From NCBI RefSeq assembly GCF_947500255.1, contig NZ_CANMRL010000002.1, forward strand, positions 372,001 through 436,000: DNA of 64,000 bases. Reading direction: 5' to 3'. The DNA is from an uncultured Psychroserpens sp. GTDB taxonomy: Bacteria > Bacteroidota > Bacteroidia > Flavobacteriales > Flavobacteriaceae. A model generated the notes under the pieces. That model worked only from the letters and a program-made list of their open reading frames with translations. It ran no database searches and was not told the DNA's origin. Below, in pieces: positions 36,646 to 43,973 of this stretch. Both the position numbers and the translations under genes were made by a program. How positions within the stretch are numbered: the stretch's first letter is position 1; each line of letters opens with the position of its first letter.

Positions 36646-37134
36646 ATGCTTAAAAGTGAACCCTTTGAAGTTACCTTAGCCAACAAACAGAGTATTATTT
36701 TACCTGAAGCTATTGCACATTTATTTCTGAAAAACAACCATAAACGGGTCAAAGTTGTGGCAACATTCAAGGAACAGAGCATCAATTATCATGGCGCTTT
36801 AATTCCTAAAAAAAACGGTTTATGTGTGATGTATTTTAGTAATGAAAAACAGAAAGCTCTTGGTATATTTATGAATGATTATTTTGAAATACAACTGTTT
36901 GAAGACCAGTCCAAATATGGTGTAGACATGCCAGAAGAGTTGGATGCAGTTTTGATGAGTGATCATGAAGCCTATACAATTTTTGAAGCGCTAACACCAG
37001 GTAGACAACGCAGTATCATATATACAATCAAACGCTATAAATCGACACAGACTAAAGTAGATAAAGCTATCTTGCTTACAGAAAACCTCAAACGAGGTGT
37101 CACAGATCCCAAACTATGGCTCAAACAATTTTGA
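36646..37134 (+). CDS. DUF1905/OmdA-type protein
   Basis: 162 residues. The N-terminal half is a small beta barrel of DUF1905 type (FEVTLANKQSIILPEAIA, then KVVATFKEQSINYHGALIP). The C-terminal half carries the OmdA signature PEELDAVL, EALTPGRQRSIIYTIKRYKS and KAILLTENLKRG. It belongs to the same broad YdeI/OmpD-associated family as the protein at 744 but is built differently. The function is unknown. It is divergent from hemN across a 95-bp gap. Confidence 0.78.
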   Translation: MLKSEPFEVTLANKQSIILPEAIAHLFLKNNHKRVKVVATFKEQSINYHGALIPKKNGLCVMYFSNEKQKALGIFMNDYFEIQLFEDQSKYGVDMPEELDAVLMSDHEAYTIFEALTPGRQRSIIYTIKRYKSTQTKVDKAILLTENLKRGVTDPKLWLKQF

Positions 37135-37216
37135 TAGAATTTTGAAGCAATTGTTTTTTATCATTTCAAATAATGATTATCTTTCAACTTCAATAACACT
37201 CAAAAACAAATAACTA

Positions 37217-37840
37217 ATGAAACGTTCTATCGTATACATAACTATTTTAGCCCTATGCTTAAACTTCTCATGTAAAAAAGACCAAAAAGAAGAAGTGTCC
37301 AATGATGCAACTGAGGTCGAAACACCAGCTGAAGATGACACAAAAAAACGTCCAACTGTTACAGAGGAACCAGCATATTACAAAGACAAGAAAAAAGTAA
37401 CGTTAGCGCTTGATTCTAAAAGCAATAGTAGCGTTACTGGAAATGTGGTATTTACTCAAGATCAAGGTGTAATTACAATGATTGCTGTACTAAGTGGTTT
37501 AACTGAAGGCGAGCATGCCATCCATATTCATGAAAAAGCTGATTGTTCATCTGATGACGGAAAATCATCTGGAGGACACTGGAATCCAACTGGACAAAAA
37601 CATGGAAAATGGGGTGATGAAACAGGATATCACAAAGGAGATATTGGTAACTTTACAGCAAATGATAAAGGTCATGCAACTATCACCAAAGTCACTAACG
37701 AATGGTGTATTGGTTGTGGTGATGAGACAAAAGACATTCTTGGAAAAGCGATTATAGTACACCAAGGTGTTGACGATTTTAAATCACAGCCTTCTGGAGC
37801 AGCTGGAAGTCGTGTGAGTTGTGGTGGTATTATAGAATAA
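37217..37840 (+). CDS. sodC: Cu/Zn superoxide dismutase, lipoprotein
   Basis: 207 residues. Lipoprotein signal with acceptor Cys19 (LNFSCKKDQ) and an acidic Thr/Glu-rich linker, then a SodC domain. Copper ligands are visible in HAIHIHEKADC, GGHWNPT and the late His of IIVHQG; zinc ligands in the GHWNPTGQKHGKWGDE region. Two cysteines (ADC and VSCGG) form the structural disulfide; two extra cysteines occur in EWCIGCGDE. It converts periplasmic superoxide to peroxide and oxygen. It is monogenic, with a terminator directly after it. Confidence 0.93.
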   Translation: MKRSIVYITILALCLNFSCKKDQKEEVSNDATEVETPAEDDTKKRPTVTEEPAYYKDKKKVTLALDSKSNSSVTGNVVFTQDQGVITMIAVLSGLTEGEHAIHIHEKADCSSDDGKSSGGHWNPTGQKHGKWGDETGYHKGDIGNFTANDKGHATITKVTNEWCIGCGDETKDILGKAIIVHQGVDDFKSQPSGAAGSRVSCGGIIE

Positions 37841-37865
37841 TGAGTCACTACTATTAAGTTACTAG

Positions 37866-37889
37866 AAAAGCTACCATCGTGTAGCTTTT
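37866..37889 (+). terminator. Terminator after sodC
   Basis: AAAAGCTAC and GTAGCTTTT form a 9-bp stem with a 6-base loop, followed by a T-rich tract (TTTTTCTTTTT). It lies before the sigma factor gene. Confidence 0.85.
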
Positions 37890-37924
37890 TCTTTTTATCT
37901 TTAACATTCATTATAGTGTTATTT

Positions 37925-38455
37925 ATGTCATTAGACACCTTAGTTACACAATTTCAAAACAAAGACGAAAAAGCCTTTGAAAAGCTATATGCTATGTATA
38001 GCAATAGTATGCATGGTGTGATCTATAATATTGTGAGAGATTATGATATTGCAGAAGAAGTGATGCAAGATGTGTTTATTAAGGCATGGCATAAAGCCGA
38101 TTCTTATAATTCTGGCAAAGGACGTTTTTTTACATGGCTTTTGAATATTGCACGTAATGCAGCCATTGATAAAACGCGATCTAAAGCTTTCAAGAACTCT
38201 GGCAAAAACCTCAATGCCGAATTTTTCGTAGATATTTTAGAAAGCCCTGAAAACCTGAACGATAAGACAGATGCTATTGGCATTACAAAATTTGTAAAAG
38301 CACTTGGTGAAAAATGTAAAAAAATAATAGAGTTCTTGTACTTTAAAGGCTACACTCAAAAAGAAGCTGCTGAAGAACTTGATATCCCAATAGGAACGAT
38401 TAAAACAAGAAATAGAAATTGCATCAAAGATCTAAGAACTATGGTGCTGGAATAG
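37925..38455 (+). CDS. ECF sigma factor, paired with an RskA-like anti-sigma
   Basis: About 176 residues from the ATG at 37925; an ATG three codons upstream gives a less typical start. Region 2 includes VMQDVFIKAWHKADSY (core binding and -10 recognition) and region 4 includes GYTQKEAAEELDIPIGTIKTR (-35 recognition helix). No extra domain is seen. The anti-sigma gene starts one base after its stop. Sigma factors in this arrangement usually respond to envelope or oxidative stress; sodC lies just upstream but is separated by a terminator. Confidence 0.88.
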   Translation: MSLDTLVTQFQNKDEKAFEKLYAMYSNSMHGVIYNIVRDYDIAEEVMQDVFIKAWHKADSYNSGKGRFFTWLLNIARNAAIDKTRSKAFKNSGKNLNAEFFVDILESPENLNDKTDAIGITKFVKALGEKCKKIIEFLYFKGYTQKEAAEELDIPIGTIKTRNRNCIKDLRTMVLE

Positions 38456-38456
38456 T

Positions 38457-39260
38457 ATGGATATAAAAGCTTACATAGATTCGGGAATACTAGAACAGTA
38501 TGTCGCTGGTTCTCTTTCAGAACAAGAGAATAAGGAGATCTATGCACTTATGCAAGAGCATCCAGAAATTCTTCAGGAAGTGTTAGAGATCGAAGCTGCT
38601 GTAATCGAACTCTCTTCTGCCTTATCTCCTGTAGAAAACACTCAGCTTTTACAACGCATTAAAGACCAGTTACAATTTGATGAGGATGATACAAAGGTCG
38701 TAAAGATGTCACAATCACGGACCAATTGGCTTGCTTACGCAGGTTGGGCTGCTGCTTTAATAGTTGGCGCAGGGTTATTATGGACCATCAACCAAAACCA
38801 GCAATTGGAAAAGCAGGTTTCTGATATGGATATTGAAAACCTCTATCTCGAACAACAAATAGAACAAGCCAAAACCGATTTGGCTATAAAGGAAAATCTT
38901 TTAAACGTTTTACGTGATCGAGAGATTATCTCTGTGCCTTTAGGTGGTCAAGCAAATTTTGAAAATAGCTATGCTAAAGTCTATTGGAATAAAGCCGATA
39001 ATACCATTTATCTAGATGCCCAAGGCTTACCCGAAGCACCATCAGGAAAAGTATGGCAAGTCTGGTCACTCACATTAAACCCCTTAACACCAACAAGTTT
39101 AGGGACTATTGACAACTTTAATAACGACGACAATAAAATATTTACAATTACTAACACCAACGAGAGTCAGGCCTTTGGTATTACATTAGAACCAGAAGGC
39201 GGAAGCGACACACCAACTATGGAACAACTCTACACCTTAGGTGTAGTCTCACAACCTTAA
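38457..39260 (+). CDS. RskA-like membrane anti-sigma factor
   Basis: 267 residues. The N-terminal 70 residues form an anti-sigma domain lacking zinc ligands (DSGILEQYVAGSLSEQE), then one membrane span (about 92-112), a coiled-coil stretch (about 113-150) and a periplasmic C-terminal RskA domain (GLPEAPSGKVWQVWSL, GITLEPEGGSDTPT). It holds the sigma factor encoded directly upstream at the membrane until a signal releases it. A terminator follows. Confidence 0.88.
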   Translation: MDIKAYIDSGILEQYVAGSLSEQENKEIYALMQEHPEILQEVLEIEAAVIELSSALSPVENTQLLQRIKDQLQFDEDDTKVVKMSQSRTNWLAYAGWAAALIVGAGLLWTINQNQQLEKQVSDMDIENLYLEQQIEQAKTDLAIKENLLNVLRDREIISVPLGGQANFENSYAKVYWNKADNTIYLDAQGLPEAPSGKVWQVWSLTLNPLTPTSLGTIDNFNNDDNKIFTITNTNESQAFGITLEPEGGSDTPTMEQLYTLGVVSQP

Positions 39261-39286
39261 ATGAAAAAGAAATTAGCTATTAAAAG

Positions 39287-39308
39287 GCATCAAACGTAAG
39301 TTTGATGC
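39287..39308 (+). terminator. Terminator after the RskA-like gene
   Basis: GCATCAAAC and GTTTGATGC form a perfect 9-bp stem with loop GTAA, followed by a run of eight T. Confidence 0.92.
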
Positions 39309-39322
39309 TTTTTTTTATAAAA

Positions 39323-39340
39323 ATACGTAGAACTACGTAT
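39323..39340. promoter_or_regulatory. Palindrome ahead of the unknown 278-residue gene
   Basis: ATACGTAG and CTACGTAT are perfect 8-bp arms separated by AA. It stands 85 bp before the start codon at 39425 with no T-run, so an operator for a dimeric regulator is more likely than a terminator. The cognate protein is unknown. Confidence 0.5.
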
Positions 39341-39424
39341 GGTATTCAACTAGATTTTATCATATATTTAAGACATCCAAATATCTATCTATCAATATAT
39401 TACAATCAATTAAAGTAAAAAGTC

Positions 39425-40261
39425 ATGGAAGATAAGAACACTAATTATTTTGTTAGAACATTAATTATTCTTTTATGCATAGGTATTTCCTCCATTATTG
39501 CTTTTAAATTCTTCTTCACAGAACCTAAGGGTGAAATTAGTGGAGGTCTAATTACGCTAATTATTTTTTTACTTGTGCTAGCATTGGCTGAATCTTTTGA
39601 TAGTTTTTCAGTAGGCAAACTGTTATCGATTAAAAGAGAAATTCAAAAAAAGGAAAAAGAAAATCAAAAATTAGAGCGGAAAAATGAAGAATTGCTAAGT
39701 CAAATTTTTAATATTTCCAACAACCAAAAACAATCCACTACAAGTGTATTTGGCGATTATTACTCTGGTAAAAAGAAAGGAAATCAAAATAAAGATATAG
39801 ATGAGAATGTTGTACAAGAATTGTTAGATGCTATAGGTAATTCTGTTGTTATCACAGAAATGGAGAACAACATCAAAAAAGAGTTAGATAACAAAAACTT
39901 ACCATATGACACTCCAACAGACACTATCTTGATTAGGCATCTGGCCGGAACACAATTAGCTCTAAACTTTGAAACAATTCATAGTGCCATTTTTGGAAGT
40001 CAAATAATACTTTTAAAAGATCTTAATAGAGTTGCTCCAGACGGAATGACAACTACAGAAATTAGCAGTTATATAGCTGGTGTTTTTAAGCAATTCTCCG
40101 GTTCTTTTACCGATTGGGATGATGAGAAATATCTATCATATTTATATTCTTCTACATTAATTACTAAAACAGAAAATCAAAATATTCATCTTACAAATAA
40201 AGGTGTTGATTATCTATCATGGATTGTACGAAATGGGAAACGAGAAGATTTTTCTTTTTAG
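39425..40261 (+). CDS. Membrane-anchored coiled-coil protein of unknown function
   Basis: 278 residues. Two membrane spans (about 9-27 and 38-58) form a hairpin, then a strongly charged coiled coil (about 68-98), a polar linker, and a soluble C-terminal domain (about 125-278) with a wHTH-like tail (IHLTNKGVDYLSWIVRNGKR). I do not recognise a family. It stands alone between two terminators, on the same strand as the anti-sigma gene but separate from it. A membrane scaffold or signalling role would fit the topology, but nothing shows this. Confidence 0.6.
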   Translation: MEDKNTNYFVRTLIILLCIGISSIIAFKFFFTEPKGEISGGLITLIIFLLVLALAESFDSFSVGKLLSIKREIQKKEKENQKLERKNEELLSQIFNISNNQKQSTTSVFGDYYSGKKKGNQNKDIDENVVQELLDAIGNSVVITEMENNIKKELDNKNLPYDTPTDTILIRHLAGTQLALNFETIHSAIFGSQIILLKDLNRVAPDGMTTTEISSYIAGVFKQFSGSFTDWDDEKYLSYLYSSTLITKTENQNIHLTNKGVDYLSWIVRNGKREDFSF

Positions 40262-40317
40262 GTAAATGTCTCACGAAAAAAATCATTATATATACAGCCT
40301 CAAATTAGATTAAAAAA

Positions 40318-40346
40318 AGACACCTACATTCAAAGTGTAGATGTCT
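40318..40346 (-). terminator. Terminator after the serine hydrolase gene
   Basis: AGACACCTACA (40318-40328) pairs with TGTAGATGTCT (40336-40346), one mismatch in 11. On the minus strand the stem is followed by a run of seven T, which fits the end of the operon that stops at 40398. Confidence 0.75.
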
Positions 40347-40397
40347 TCTATAAGTCTATTTATTAACTATAAGATAGTAGTTATTAAAACATACCTA

Positions 40398-41777
40398 TTA
40401 GTAATACATAATGGCTTTTTGTAACTGTCTATCTTTTGAAAATATAGGTTTAATAGTGTACTTGGTCTCTTCGTCAGGAGCAGGTACAAATTGCATTGGA
40501 GTAACTAAATCTTCAGGGAAAAACGTATCTGTATCAATAGCAAATAACTTAAAAACACCAACGTTAGTTTCTAGAAACATTTTATGTTTTTCATTTCGTA
40601 CTGTAAAATACCCTAGAAACGGATGCTTGTAGCTTCCTGCATATTTTTCCAAAGTAGAACGATCAAGTTTTATAGTTTTAGGCAAATTATAGCTTGGTGT
40701 TAACCTAATTGTTGCTGCGTCTTTCTTTCCTGCTCCTGATTTTGCATCAAGTATTCTTTCTACCAATTGTTTAATCTCACTTTCATTTACATTTTTGCCT
40801 TCATAAGTGTTCGCACGATGAACAACAACCAAGTCTGAATGAGGTAATACTATAATTCTATGGCCTCCAGATCCACTAGTATAATACATAGGCTCTCCTT
40901 TAATCCCTTTAGAAACCCACCACAGATAACCAAAACCTTCTCTATCTGCAAATCTTCCTAAATCTGAAGATACAATGGACGTAGATTTCAATATCCAATT
41001 GGCTGGTACGACTTGTTTAGATTTCCATTTTCCGTTGTTGAGATATAGCACTCCAAATCTTGCCATATCTCTAGTGGACATATTAAACAAATAAGCAGGA
41101 TGCATAGATCGCTCTTTTTCATACCTCAAGAAAATATCACTCTGTCTAAAATCTTCCATTCCAATAGGTGCTGCAATCTCCTTAGCGAACACTTTAGAAA
41201 ATTCCTTTCCGCTTTGCTGTTCAAAAATAGTAAGCAACACATTAAAATCCCAGTTGTTATAATACCAAAATGCACCAGATGCATGACTTCCTCTTTCTGG
41301 TAGGTTTTTTTCCATTCCTCTAGGAGAATAAGCTGACGGCAAGTAAACACCTGAACGTGCTGAAATTAAATCTTCTATGGTCGCTTTTTTCTCTTCTGAT
41401 GTTAAAGGATTTACATCATCTATACCCATCGATTGGAGCGTCGCATCCAAATGGAGTTTGCTTTTGTTTACGTATATGCCATAGAGGGCATTCATAAATG
41501 CTTTCCTAATGGAATGTACCATGTATCGACGTGTGATATCACCATGAGAAATTACCACATTTCCTTTATGAACAATCATAAGTGCTGAACCCTGAGAATT
41601 ATTGAATTGCTCACTTACCAAGGCAAGTTTCTGCTCAGAAAACCCTGCATCAGCTACATTTTGGTATTGCTCCCAGTGACGTCCAGGAATTTGTGCTTGA
41701 GCACCAACAGTCAAAAGAGCTACTAATAACACAATAACGTTGATAAGTTTATTCGATTTAAGATTGATGAATTTCAT
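40398..41777 (-). CDS. Secreted serine hydrolase, class C beta-lactamase fold
   Basis: 459 residues with a signal peptide (cleaved near GAQAQ). A class C beta-lactamase/esterase domain covers about 45-350: SxxK catalytic motif at Ser89-Lys92 (SIRK), YNN as the YxN motif in FWYYNNWDF, and a GSGGH motif replacing KTG. The last 110 residues form a small beta domain. These enzymes act as periplasmic peptidases or esterases rather than true beta-lactamases. The gene follows the DUF6249 gene by 10 bp and both lie behind an ECF-type promoter shared with the divergent sigma factor gene. Confidence 0.85.
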   Translation of the reverse strand: MKFINLKSNKLINVIVLLVALLTVGAQAQIPGRHWEQYQNVADAGFSEQKLALVSEQFNNSQGSALMIVHKGNVVISHGDITRRYMVHSIRKAFMNALYGIYVNKSKLHLDATLQSMGIDDVNPLTSEEKKATIEDLISARSGVYLPSAYSPRGMEKNLPERGSHASGAFWYYNNWDFNVLLTIFEQQSGKEFSKVFAKEIAAPIGMEDFRQSDIFLRYEKERSMHPAYLFNMSTRDMARFGVLYLNNGKWKSKQVVPANWILKSTSIVSSDLGRFADREGFGYLWWVSKGIKGEPMYYTSGSGGHRIIVLPHSDLVVVHRANTYEGKNVNESEIKQLVERILDAKSGAGKKDAATIRLTPSYNLPKTIKLDRSTLEKYAGSYKHPFLGYFTVRNEKHKMFLETNVGVFKLFAIDTDTFFPEDLVTPMQFVPAPDEETKYTIKPIFSKDRQLQKAIMYY

Positions 41778-41787
41778 AATTATTGAT

Positions 41788-42129
41788 TTAATTGTTATGT
41801 TTTTTATTATTGATCCTATAGAATAATAGTAAACCTAATCCTCCAAAGAGAAGAACTGAACCTGCATAAATAGAAGGATTATCGATAGATGTTAGAATGT
41901 ATTCGTCTAACAGTAATGCAATTAAAAACCCTAAACCAATACCTACTAATAGCATACCAGCACGTAATGTTTGAGGTATAAATTGATCAATTAGATAGCT
42001 CTTAGGGTCTAGGTTTTTTTCCATTAAAGCCATTCTCTCCTTATGGCGCGTATTTGTAATAATATAGAATAGAGATACAATGAGAATTACACTTGTTAGA
42101 AATAGTAAAGCAACAGCAAATAGTTTCAT
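41788..42129 (-). CDS. DUF6249-type small membrane protein
   Basis: 113 residues with three predicted membrane spans (about 2-24, 55-75 and 87-105) and a cytoplasmic-type loop NTRHKERMALMEKNLDPKSY. This layout matches the DUF6249 group, which flavobacteria often encode beside ECF sigma factors. The function is unknown. It is the first gene of the operon divergent from the sigma gene at 42261. Confidence 0.75.
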   Translation of the reverse strand: MKLFAVALLFLTSVILIVSLFYIITNTRHKERMALMEKNLDPKSYLIDQFIPQTLRAGMLLVGIGLGFLIALLLDEYILTSIDNPSIYAGSVLLFGGLGLLLFYRINNKKHNN

Positions 42130-42169
42130 AATGTCAAAAAGATTAAATTAAAGGTGTTCTATAATTAAT

Positions 42170-42197
42170 GACGTTGTGACATTCACATTTGGTTACA
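42170..42197 (-). promoter_or_regulatory. ECF-type promoter for the DUF6249/serine hydrolase operon
   Basis: On the minus strand TGTAACC (42197-42191), 17 bases, then CGTC (42173-42170). The AAC/CGT combination with this spacing is the usual ECF sigma promoter. It is the mirror image of the plus-strand promoter at 42218-42245. Confidence 0.75.
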
Positions 42198-42217
42198 ATT
42201 AAAAAAATAATAATAGT

Positions 42218-42245
42218 TGTAACCAAGTAACTATTTAAACACGTC
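42218..42245 (+). promoter_or_regulatory. ECF-type promoter for the sigma factor gene
   Basis: TGTAACC (42218-42224), 17 bases, then CGTC (42242-42245), 15 bp before the ATG at 42261. The same two boxes with the same spacing occur on the opposite strand at 42170-42197. Autoregulation by the encoded sigma factor is the simplest reading. Confidence 0.75.
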
Positions 42246-42260
42246 ATTTATAATATATCA

Positions 42261-42827
42261 ATGACAGACGACCAGCTATTAATAAAAAACATTATCGATT
42301 CGAACTCTCCAGGAGCGTATCGTGCGCTGGTTGAAAAATATGAACGTAACGTATTTACTGTCTGCATAAGAATCTTAAGAAATCGGGAAGAAGCAGAAGA
42401 AGTAGCACAAGATGTTTTTATAAAAGGATTTAAATCGTTGAAGACGTTAAAAGATCATACAAAGTTTCCTAATTGGATTCTTAAAATTGCTTATACCAAG
42501 GCTATTGATCGTAAACGACTAAAGCAGATAAAAAAAACAGACATTAGTCAAGTGAATGAGGCAGTATACCAACAATCAGAAACACCTTTTGTATTAGCGA
42601 GTCTTGAGAATAGAAAAGAATTGCTAATGAAAATCATTAATAAACTAGATACCCAAGAGGCTACTATTATAAGTTTATATTACTTACAGGATAGATCGGT
42701 AAAAGATATCTCTGAAATTACAGGAATGACAATAAGTAATGTAAAAGTAAAGTTATATAGAGCTCGAAATTCTCTCAGGTTAATGATTAGTAAAGAATTT
42801 AAACATGAAATTAACGATCTTTTATAA
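42261..42827 (+). CDS. ECF sigma factor with zinc-finger anti-sigma partner
   Basis: 188 residues. Region 2 is clear (REEAEEVAQDVFIKGFKSL) and region 4 is AIISLYYLQDRSVKDISEITG with the recognition helix MTISNVKVKLYRAR. The anti-sigma gene starts 6 bp after it. It is divergent from the DUF6249/serine hydrolase operon; both sides carry the same promoter sequence, so that operon is probably its direct target. Confidence 0.9.
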   Translation: MTDDQLLIKNIIDSNSPGAYRALVEKYERNVFTVCIRILRNREEAEEVAQDVFIKGFKSLKTLKDHTKFPNWILKIAYTKAIDRKRLKQIKKTDISQVNEAVYQQSETPFVLASLENRKELLMKIINKLDTQEATIISLYYLQDRSVKDISEITGMTISNVKVKLYRARNSLRLMISKEFKHEINDLL

Positions 42828-42833
42828 TTAAAA

Positions 42834-43307
42834 ATGAAACATATAGATAGTAATACCCTGTGGCACTATTTGGTTGGAGATACAAACTCAGACCAGACAC
42901 TATTAGTAAAAAAACACCTTGCTAATTGTAAAGATTGTACGAGAGAATTTGAACTGCTTAGTCAAATTGAATCTACGCTTTATGAAGTAGATGAAGAAAT
43001 TCCTTCTTTAGGATTTTCGGAAGCTGTAACCTTGAAAGTTGAGAACGAAATGACTGTGAATCGTAAAAACATACTTTCTACTAAATTTGTTCCGTATATG
43101 ATTTTATGTGGTTTTGTTTTAGCCATTATATCAACAATTATAGGAAGTATAAAACTAGACATTGATTTTTCTCAAGTAGAAAACGTTTTAAACAGGGAGA
43201 CTGCATTATTAATACTCATAGCATCTAGTCTATTGTGGGGATTCTTTTTTATAGATAAAATCTGCAAGAAGTTTTTTGTTCCAAGACAATATCCTCAATC
43301 ATATTAA
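42834..43307 (+). CDS. Zinc-finger anti-sigma factor
   Basis: 157 residues. The N-terminal ZAS-type motif HLANCKDC (His-x3-Cys-x2-Cys, about residues 29-36) is followed by two membrane spans (about 85-105 and 125-142) and a short basic tail. It should hold the ECF sigma factor encoded 6 bp upstream. The inducing signal is unknown. A hairpin terminator lies about 40 bp after the stop. Confidence 0.85.
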   Translation: MKHIDSNTLWHYLVGDTNSDQTLLVKKHLANCKDCTREFELLSQIESTLYEVDEEIPSLGFSEAVTLKVENEMTVNRKNILSTKFVPYMILCGFVLAIISTIIGSIKLDIDFSQVENVLNRETALLILIASSLLWGFFFIDKICKKFFVPRQYPQSY

Positions 43308-43349
43308 TATATAAAGTTGTAGATTATTAATATTAGTACAAAAAGAAAA

Positions 43350-43371
43350 CACCTGCACTAAAGAGCAGGTG
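43350..43371 (+). terminator. Terminator after the anti-sigma gene
   Basis: CACCTGC and GCAGGTG form a 7-bp stem with an 8-base loop, flanked by AAAA and CTTT. It is a moderate terminator. Confidence 0.7.
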
Positions 43372-43394
43372 CTTTCCACTAACAAAAAAACTCT

Positions 43395-43422
43395 GATATA
43401 TCATAGTGGTCTATGATATATC
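43395..43422. repeat. Perfect 12-bp inverted repeat
   Basis: GATATATCATAG and CTATGATATATC flank the loop TGGT. The stem is AT rich and there is no T-run, so it may be a second weak terminator or a regulatory hairpin between two convergent genes. Confidence 0.6.
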
Positions 43423-43484
43423 TTTAAACCAATTCAATCTTATGTTAGTGTTCATCAATTAATCAATCCCAAAACAATTAATAA

Positions 43485-43970
43485 TTAAAAGTTATAGCTA
43501 ATCCCAAACGAAATCAAGGCATCCGTTTCATGAGAAAAGTAATAATTGTCTATAATCCCATTTGAAGATTCAACAATCGGGTCTATACTAAAACTATCAT
43601 TATCCTGATTGAAAAGATTTTCAACAGACAAACTAAAACTAAGTCTGTTGATAGCATAGCTAATCCCAAAGTCCAGATAATAAAACCCTGTATAGTCATA
43701 TCGATTATCCTCATAAGGTAGCTCCTCCTCTAACCTTGTGTTAATGGTCAGTGAAAACTTGTCTTTTGTAAAACTCAATACTTGCAAATTGTACAGGTCA
43801 GTGCCTAGTTGAAAAAGAGACACCTCTTTTGAAGTTATAGGTTCCTCAAAATTAGAGTCCACCACATCGGTCATCATGGTCTCAAAGTCTAGTGGCATTG
43901 GTCGCAACTCCTGTGAAAACACACAAAGACTTAAGCTAAATAATAAATATGTGATCCAAGTGATTTTCAT
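43485..43970 (-). CDS. Small outer-membrane-type protein resembling a receptor C-terminus
   Basis: 161 residues with a signal peptide (MKITWITYLLFSLSLCVFSQ). The rest looks like the final strands of a TonB-dependent receptor: alternating strands, SFSLSVENLFNQ and a terminal aromatic (GISYNF). There is no plug or CarboxypepD domain. It is either a real small barrel protein or a remnant that kept its signal peptide. It follows the TPR lipoprotein gene by 3 bp, so it is transcribed with it. Confidence 0.6.
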   Translation of the reverse strand: MKITWITYLLFSLSLCVFSQELRPMPLDFETMMTDVVDSNFEEPITSKEVSLFQLGTDLYNLQVLSFTKDKFSLTINTRLEEELPYEDNRYDYTGFYYLDFGISYAINRLSFSLSVENLFNQDNDSFSIDPIVESSNGIIDNYYFSHETDALISFGISYNF

Positions 43971-43973
43971 CAG

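Noticed and set aside
43395-43406. TGATATATCA inside the inverted repeat as an additional Fnr-type box
   Set aside because: The spacer is 4 rather than 6 bases and no -7 element lies at the fixed distance; it is explained by the larger inverted repeat.
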